From contig CM038215.1 in NCBI GenBank assembly GCA_021442155.1, positions 4,178,976-4,242,975 on the forward strand: 64,000 bases of DNA, read 5' to 3'. A program made the position numbers and the translations under genes. This document shows, piece by piece, positions 57,249-64,000 of this stretch. Numbering within the stretch: the stretch's first letter is position 1; each line of letters opens with the position of its first letter. Source of the DNA: Cymbidium sinense. Taxonomy: Eukaryota; Streptophyta; Magnoliopsida; Asparagales; Orchidaceae. Below the pieces are notes generated by a model. It was not told where the DNA came from, searched no databases, and saw nothing but the letters and a program-made list of their open reading frames with translations.

Positions 57249-58914
57249 CATAAAATCCCTAAACTAGAACCTGAACCCTAAACCTAAAACCTAAACCCAA
57301 AACCCTAAACCATAAAAAAGTTAAAAACCAACCTAAACTAAATAAAACATAAAAATAAAATAAATGAAAAAACCTACACAGAAATAAATAAAATAAAAAC
57401 ATAAACTAAAACCTAAACCTAAACATAAAGTTAACCTAATCTTAAAAAGAAAAAATAAAAATAAAAAATTGAACTAAAATAAAATAAATAAAAACCTAAA
57501 CTAAACTTAGAAATAAAAAACCAAAATAAAATAAAAACTAAACCTAAAATAAAAATGAACTAAAATAAAAACTAAATAAAAACTTAAACCTAACAAATAT
57601 ACCTAAAAATAAATAATAAATTAAACTTAAACCCTAAACTTAAAAAAGGCAAAACCTAAAATAAAAATAAAATAAACTAAACCTAAAATAAATTAAATGT
57701 AAACCTAAACATAAACTAAATAAAATAAAATAAACTAAAAATAAAACTAAACATAAGCTAAAAAATAAAACCTAAAAATAAACCTAAATTAAAACCTCAA
57801 ACCTAAATCTAAAAATAAAAATAAAAATAAAACCTAAAAATAAAAAAATAAACTTAAACCTAAAAATAAAAAATAAAACTCAACTTAAAAATAAACCTAA
57901 ACCTAAACTTAAACCTAAGAAATAAATAAAAATAAAAAACTTAAACTAAGAAAAAATAAACCTAAAATAAATAAACTAAACTAAATAAAAATAAACCTAA
58001 AATAAATAAACTAAACAAAATAAAAATAAAAATAAACCTAAATATAAATAAAAAATTAAATAAACTAAAATAATTAAAAAATAAATTAAATAAACAAAAT
58101 AAACCTAAACCTAGGGTTTGCTTAAATTTTTTATAAAAGAGCACAAACCTTCTAGGCCCTGAGCCACCCTACCACAAAACCCTAAATCCTACCCTACCCT
58201 AAGCATAAACCTAAACCCTAAAACTGACCCAACTCAAACCCTACCTTAAACTGGGCCTTACTAAAACCAGCCTGACAGGCTAACCACTCCTAACCTACCA
58301 CACTGACCCTAACTGAGCCCTGGGCTGGACCTGGGCCTTGACCCTGGAGTCCTGGGCCCTAACTGACCTGGACCCTGACCCCAGACCACAGGCCAAGATA
58401 ACTAATTTCACTGGGCCACTGAGCTAACTGGGCCACAACCAGACCCTGAACTGGGCCACTAAACTCACAACCCTGACCAGGGCCTAAAATAATGACCCTA
58501 AACCCTGGGCCCTCTAAACCCTAGGTCTTTAAATTGGCCACCATGAGCCCTGGGCCTAAACCCTAAATCCTAAAAAACCTAAAATGTAAACCTAAACTAA
58601 ATACCTAAAAATAAAATAAATAACATAAACCTAAATAAAATAAAATAATAAATAAACTCTAAAACTTAAACCCACCCTAATCCTAATCCTAAACACTAAA
58701 CCTACAACCCTAAAGCCTAAACCGTATAAGCATAAGCCCTAAAACCCTAAACCCTAATCCCTAAATCTTAACCCTTAAAACCTAAACCCAAAAACCCAAA
58801 ACCCAAAACCCTAAACCCCAAACCCTAAACCTAATGCTAAAGAAACTAAATAAATTTAAAAATAAACCTAAACCCTAAAATATAATTAAACTAAAGCTAA
58901 ACCTAAACCTTAAG
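57249..58914 (+). repeat. Compound telomere-like satellite, block 12, with a CCCTGGG-rich patch
   Basis: Long-type AT-rich 57,317-58,105; punctuation-like CCTAGGGTTTGCTTAAATTT at 58,110-58,140; 58,141-58,570 is a strikingly GC-rich patch where units read CCCTGGGCC, ACTGGGCCAC and CCTGACC in place of CCCTAAACC; short AT-rich 58,573-58,660; CCCTAAA-rich to 58,835; GRP flank from 58,842. An F/L-rich - strand frame at 57,962-58,144 is a composition artefact. No gene. Confidence 0.85.
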
Positions 58915-59393
58915 AATGGGCAGAACCTTGATGGTAAGAACATCAGTGAACTGGAGATCACGGATATGGAGTCAAAGGCGAGGTGGCGTTTCTATGGTGG
59001 TGGGGATCGGAGTGCTTGGTGGATATGAAGGTTGTGGTCAGAGCAATGGTGGTTTTGGAGGCAGGAGGTGCGATGGAGATTACAACAGTGGTGGTGACTG
59101 TAGGAGAGATCGAGTATATGATGGTGGATTCTGCTACTCGAGGACCAAGGGTGGTTCTGATGGGAACAGGAGAAACTGAACAACGGTCGATCCGTTCTGC
59201 TACTTATGAAACTGTCTTTATAGTATTGACAGTTCTAGTTATTTAGGGTTTTTGATTTGCTCTATGCGTGCTCATTTTTTATCCATTTTTGATCTATGTC
59301 ATCGCCTATGTCTTAGAAAACTTGGTGTGTTACTTGGTTGATGAAATCAAAAAGAAGATATGTTGAATTTGAATTTGATCTCTGTAAAAAAAG
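58915..59393 (+). pseudogene. GRP retrocopy 8
   Basis: Starts AATGGGCAGAACC after CCTTAAG. The RRM end is shifted, but the C-terminal half is one open frame without stops: LGGYEGCGQSNGGFGGRRCD, GDYNSGGDCRRDRVYDGG, FCYSRTKGGSDGNRRN, stop at 59,177-59,179. An open frame from 58,916 joins this half to an out-of-frame N-terminal part, so it is not a genuine GRP start. The 3'-UTR-like segment is followed by an A-run at about 59,386-59,392. Last GRP copy in the window. Confidence 0.85.
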
Positions 59394-62300
59394 AAACCAA
59401 AAACCCTAAACCCTAAACCCTAAACTAAAACCTGAACCCTAAACCTAAAACTTAAACCTTAAACCCTAAAACCTAAACCCTAAAAACCCTAAACTCTAAA
59501 CCTTAAACCCTAAACCCTAAAACCTAAACCCTTAAACCTAAACCCTAAACCATAAACCCTAAACCCTAAACCCTAATAACTTAATAACCTAAACCAAAAC
59601 TAAATAAAACCTAAAAATAAAATAAATAAAAAAACCTAAACCAAAATTAAATAAAAAATAAAATAAAATAGAAACATGAACTAACATAAATAAATAAAAA
59701 CCTAAACTAAACAAATAAAATAAAAAACCCTAATAACCTAATAACCTAAACCTAAACCTAAACCTATAGGTTTACTTTAATTTTTTTTTTTTAAATCACA
59801 AACCTTAAACCCTAAAAGAATAAACCCTAAAACCCTAAACCCCAAACCCTAAATCCTAAACCTTAAACTAACCTGAAACTTTAAACCCTGAATCCTAAAC
59901 CCTAAACCCTAAACCAACCCTAACCCTAAACCCCTAAACTCTAAACCCTAAATCTAAAACCCAAACTAACCCTAGACCTAAAACCCTAAACACTAGAAAC
60001 CCGAAAGTCTAAACACTTAAACCTAAATCTGCACTAACCTAAACCATAAGCAAACCCTAAATGTTAAACCGTAAACCCAAAACCCTAAAAACCCTAAACC
60101 CTAAGACCTAAACCCTAAACCTATAAAAACCCTAAACCCTAAACCTTAAACCCTAAACCTTAAACCGTAAAATCTACAATCCTAAATGCTAAACCCTAAG
60201 CCCCAAACCATTAACCCTAAACACTAAAACCTAAAAACCTAAATCTAAACTAGATAAAACCTAAAATTAAAACAAATAAATAAAACCTAAACTTAAATAA
60301 AATAAATAAAATTAAATTAAATTAAAACCAAAACTAAAACTTAAACTTTAACCTAAACCAAAAAAAAATCAAATAAAATGAAAACTAAACCAAAATAAAA
60401 TAAATAAAAAACCTAAACTAAACTAAAAAAAAAAATAAACTTAAAAATAAAAAACTAACTAAAAGAAAAACTAAACATAAAATAAAAATAAATTAAACTT
60501 AAAACAAAATAAAATAAAAACTAAATAAAAACCTAAACCTAAAAAATAAACCTAAAAATAAATAAAAAAACAAAACCTAAACATTAAACTAAAAAAATCT
60601 AATAAAATAATCAAAATAAAAAAAACCTAAACCTAAACTAAAATAAACTAAACTAAAATAAATAAAAGCTAAACCTAAACCTAAAATAAACTAAATGTAG
60701 GCCTAAACTAAATAAAATAAAATAAACTAAAAATAAACATAAACATAAACTAAAAAAAACCTAAAAATAAACCTAAATTAAAACCTAAAAAACTAAAAAA
60801 AATAAAATAAAACTTAAACCTAAACCTAAAAATAAAAAATAAAACCTAAACTTTAAAAATAAAATAAAAATAAAATGAAACTAAAAATAAACATAAACCT
60901 AAACCTAAACCTAAAAAATAAACTAAAATAAAAAACCTAAAATAAATAAACTAAACTAAATAAAAAACTAAACCTAAATAAAAATAAAATAAAAGAAGAA
61001 ACTAAATAAATAGAAATTAACTAAATAAACCTAAACCTACCGGTTTATTTAATTTTCTTTTAAAAAAACACAAAACCCAAAACCCAAAACCCAAAACCCT
61101 AAACCCTAAATCCTAAACACTAAACCCTAAACCTTAAAACTAACCCTAAACCCTAATCTAACACTAAATCGTAAACCCTAAACCCTAAACCCTAAACCCT
61201 AAACCCTAAACCATAAAGCCAAAATCCAAAACCCTAAACCCTAAACCTTAAACCCCAAACCCTAAACCTTAAACCCTAATCACTAAACCCTAAAAACCTA
61301 AAAATAGAAACCTATGATAAATAAAACTTTAAAATAAATAAATAAATATAAACATAAATAAATTTTAAAAATATAATAAAATAAAAAAAACTAAACAAAC
61401 TTAAACCTAAACCTAAAAATAAAATAAAATAAAATAAAACTAAAATAAAATAAATAATAACCTAAACTAAAATAAACCTAGGAATGAAAAACATAAATAA
61501 AATAAAAACTAAATGTAAAATAAAAATAAAATAAACCTAAAATGAACATAAAATAAAATTAAATAAAAACTAAATAAAAATATAAACCTAAAAAATAAAC
61601 CTAAAAATAAAAAAAATAAAACTTAAACCATAAATGAAAAAATAAACCTAAACCTAAACTAAAATAAACTAAACTAAAATAAATAAAACCTAAACCTAAA
61701 CCTAAACTAAATAAAATAGAATACACTAAAAATAAAACTAAACCTAAACTAAAAATATTTAAATTTAAAAATTAACTTAAAATAAAGACATAAAACCCTA
61801 ACCTTGGTTTACTTAATTAAAATAAAGACATAAAACCTAAACTAAAATAAAGACATAAAACCCTAAAACAAACTAAAATACAAAAAAAAAATTAAACAAA
61901 AATAAATAAATTTAAAATAAATAAACTAGACTAAAAAACTAAAAAATAAACATAAATAAAAATAAAAAATAAAATAAACTAAAATAAATAAAAAATAAAC
62001 TAAATAAACTAAAACTTCTTGGTTTACTTAATTAAAAAAAAAACCTTAACCGTAAACCCTAAACCCTAAACCCAAAAAATAAACTAAAAATAATGTAAAC
62101 CTACCAGTTTACTTAATTTAAAATAAACATAAACTAAAACCTAAACCTTAAACCTAAAACATAAACTCTAGACCATAAACTCTAAAATGAAAAAAATAAA
62201 AAGAATAAAAAAAACCCTAACCTTAAATTCGAAACTTTGAACCATAAACCCTAACCTTACAACCCTGAACACTAAACTATAAACCCCAAACCCAAAACCT

Positions 62301-64000
62301 TAAACCTTAAACCCTAAACCATAAACCCTAAACCCTAAACCCTAAAATCCCAAACCCTAAAATAGTAAACCCTAAACCCTAAACCCTAAACCCTAAACCT
62401 TAAACACTAAATCTTCAAAACCTAAAAACCTAAACCTAAAAGATAAAAAAAACTCAACTAAAAAATAAATCGAAACATAAATTTCTAAATAAAAAGATAA
62501 ACCAAAATAAAAAACATAAACTAAAATAAATAAACCTAAAATTAATAAACAAAAAATAAAATAAAAAATAAAACCTAAAAAAATAATAAATAAAATAAAC
62601 TATAAATATAACCACTTACTTGATTTTTTTGTTTAAAAAATCCTAAACCCTAAATCATAAACCCTAAACTAAACCCTAAACCCTAAAACCCCAAAACCCT
62701 AAATCGAATTTAAACCTAAACCTAAATGAAAACTCAATCTAAACTAAACTAAATCCCTAAACCTAACTATAAACCTAAACCTAAACCCTAAACTCCAAAC
62801 TTAAACCCTAAACCTAAAAAAAACCTATAAACCTTAAACTAAACCCTAAACCTAAAACTCTAAACCTCTAAACCTAAACTAAACCTAAACTCCTAAACTC
62901 CTAAACTCCTTTTAAAACTAAACCTTAAGCCATAAAACCTAACCCTAAACCCTAAAACCCTAAAACCCTAAAACCCTAAACCCTAAATTTTATGCCCTGA
63001 ACTCTAAACCCAAAACCCTAAAATCCTAAAAACCTTAACCTAAAAATTAAAATAAAATTAAAACTCAACTAAAAAATCAACCTAAACCAAACCTAAACCT
63101 AAAAAAAAACTAAAATAAAAAACTAAACTAAATAAATATAAGAAAGTAAACCTAAATAAAAATAAAGAATAAAATAAAGTAAAATAGATCTAAACCTACT
63201 AGTTTACTTAATTTAAAAAATAACCCTAAACCCTAAATCCTAAACCCTAAACCCTTCTCCCTAAACCCTAAACCCTAAACCCTAAAACAGTAAGCCCTAA
63301 ACCCTAAACCCTAAACCCTGAAAACTTAAAAACCTAAACCTAAAAGATAAAAAAAAACTCAACTAAAACATAAACTGAAACCTAAATTTCAAAATAAAAA
63401 AATAAACTAAAATAAAAAACCTGAACTAAAATAAATTAACATAAAATTAATGAACTAAACTAAATAAAAATAAAAAATAAACCTAAAAAAATAATAAATA
63501 AAATAAACTAAGTAAACCTAAACTTACCGGCTTACTTGATTAGTTTTGTTTTAAAAAAAATCCTAAATCATAAACTAAACTAAATCCTATTCCTAAACCC
63601 TAAACCTTAAACCTACTCACTTACAACCTAAACTCTAGACCTAAACCTAAAACATAAACCCCTAATTAAACTAAAACCTTAAACCCTAAACCCTAAACCT
63701 TAAACCCAAAAACCCTAAAACTTAAACCCTAAACTAACCCTAAACCCTAAACATAAACCTTTAAAACCTAAAACCCTAAACCTCTAATAAACCTATTCTA
63801 AAACCTAACTAAACCTAAAACTCCTAAACCTAAAAACCCTAAAGTTAAACACTAAACCATAAACCTAAACCTAAACTCTAAAACCCAAAACCCTAAATCC
63901 TAAACCCTGAACTCTAAACCCTAAACCCTAAAAATCTAAAAATCTAAACCTAAAATTAAAATGAAATTAAAACTCAACTAAAAAATAAACCTAAACCTAA
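59394..64000 (+). repeat. Compound telomere-like satellite, block 13 (uninterrupted)
   Basis: The longest stretch without LINE or GRP copies, best for seeing the unit structure. Telomere-like blocks: 59,394-59,575; 59,800-60,225; 61,070-61,285; 62,205-62,405; 62,640-63,020; 63,220-63,310; 63,560-63,930. AT-rich long-type halves: 59,575-59,760; 60,230-61,030; 61,290-62,010. Short-type halves with AAACTCAACTAAAA begin near 62,410, 63,030, 63,310 and 63,930. Punctuation motifs: 59,762; 61,035; 61,802; 62,013; 62,099; 62,610; 63,195; 63,521. About five perfect CCCTAAA units occur at 61,174-61,211. The array continues past the window end. No gene. Confidence 0.9.

Noticed and set aside
57962..58144. 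A - strand Phe/Leu-rich 60-residue frame
   Set aside because: Reverse reading of AAATAAA-type satellite words; composition only.
58916..59179. An 87-residue open frame at GRP copy 8
   Set aside because: The C-terminal part is the GRP tail but the N-terminal part is out of frame, so the open frame is fortuitous in a retrocopy.
59394..64000. CRISPR-like or regularly spaced repeat array
   Set aside because: Repeats are short, contiguous and telomere-like with no unique spacers of constant length; the host is a plant.

Overview
This is a nuclear, transposon-rich, non-genic stretch from a flowering (or at least seed) plant. The evidence is tens of kilobases of Arabidopsis-type telomere-like repeat (CCCTAAA on the + strand), plant L1-type LINEs that carry an RNase H domain after the reverse transcriptase, a plant Ty3/gypsy gag-pol remnant, and retrocopies of a plant glycine-rich RNA-binding protein (GRP). 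I cannot name the species. I see no intact host gene, no tRNA or rRNA, and no functional coding sequence; every recognisable protein is broken.

Layout. (1) 1-10,345: a decayed Ty3/gypsy element on the - strand (gag at 10.3-9.4 kb, protease leader and first half of the protease at 8.5-8.1 kb, second half at 364-103). A 7.7 kb non-coding segment splits it inside the protease domain and is flanked by a 6-bp direct repeat, AAGGCC. (2) 10,346-64,000: one long compound satellite in constant orientation. Telomere-like blocks (CCCTAAA and variants) alternate with AT-rich blocks (mixtures of CCTAAA, AATAAA and ACTAAA). A conserved punctuation motif, close to CCTACCGGTTTACTTAATTT followed by T and A runs, marks about 20 of the AT-rich to telomere-like transitions. 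(3) Embedded in the satellite, all on the + strand: three near full-length but dead LINEs (13,999-23,012; 28,208-35,752; 44,688-53,434), one LINE 3' fragment (41,117-43,293) and eight copies of a 0.4-0.5 kb, 5'-truncated GRP retrocopy (start points 11,495; 25,795; 38,589; 40,115; 43,917; 55,606; 56,808; 58,915). LINEs and GRP copies alternate, with similar spacing in the first two rounds (about 2.0 kb GRP to LINE, about 2.8 kb LINE to GRP).

How it fits together. The LINEs have ORF1 (DUF4283-type domain plus CCHC zinc knuckle), ORF2 (AP endonuclease, RT, zf-RVT, RNase H) and a very long T-rich 3' region of 2.0-3.4 kb whose last ~450 bp is shared by all four copies. Three of the four LINEs end in a poly(A) run fused to telomere-like repeat, and most GRP copies also end in a short A-run. 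The uniform orientation is what target-primed insertion from a TTT/A nick on the G-rich strand would give. Six of the eight GRP copies share the same 60-80 bp upstream flank, so they spread mainly with the satellite and not by independent insertions. Between about 54.3 and 58.6 kb, telomere-like units take CCCTGGG/CCCTGAG forms and the GRP copies have many small deletions. This may be base-calling or consensus error, so that part deserves caution.
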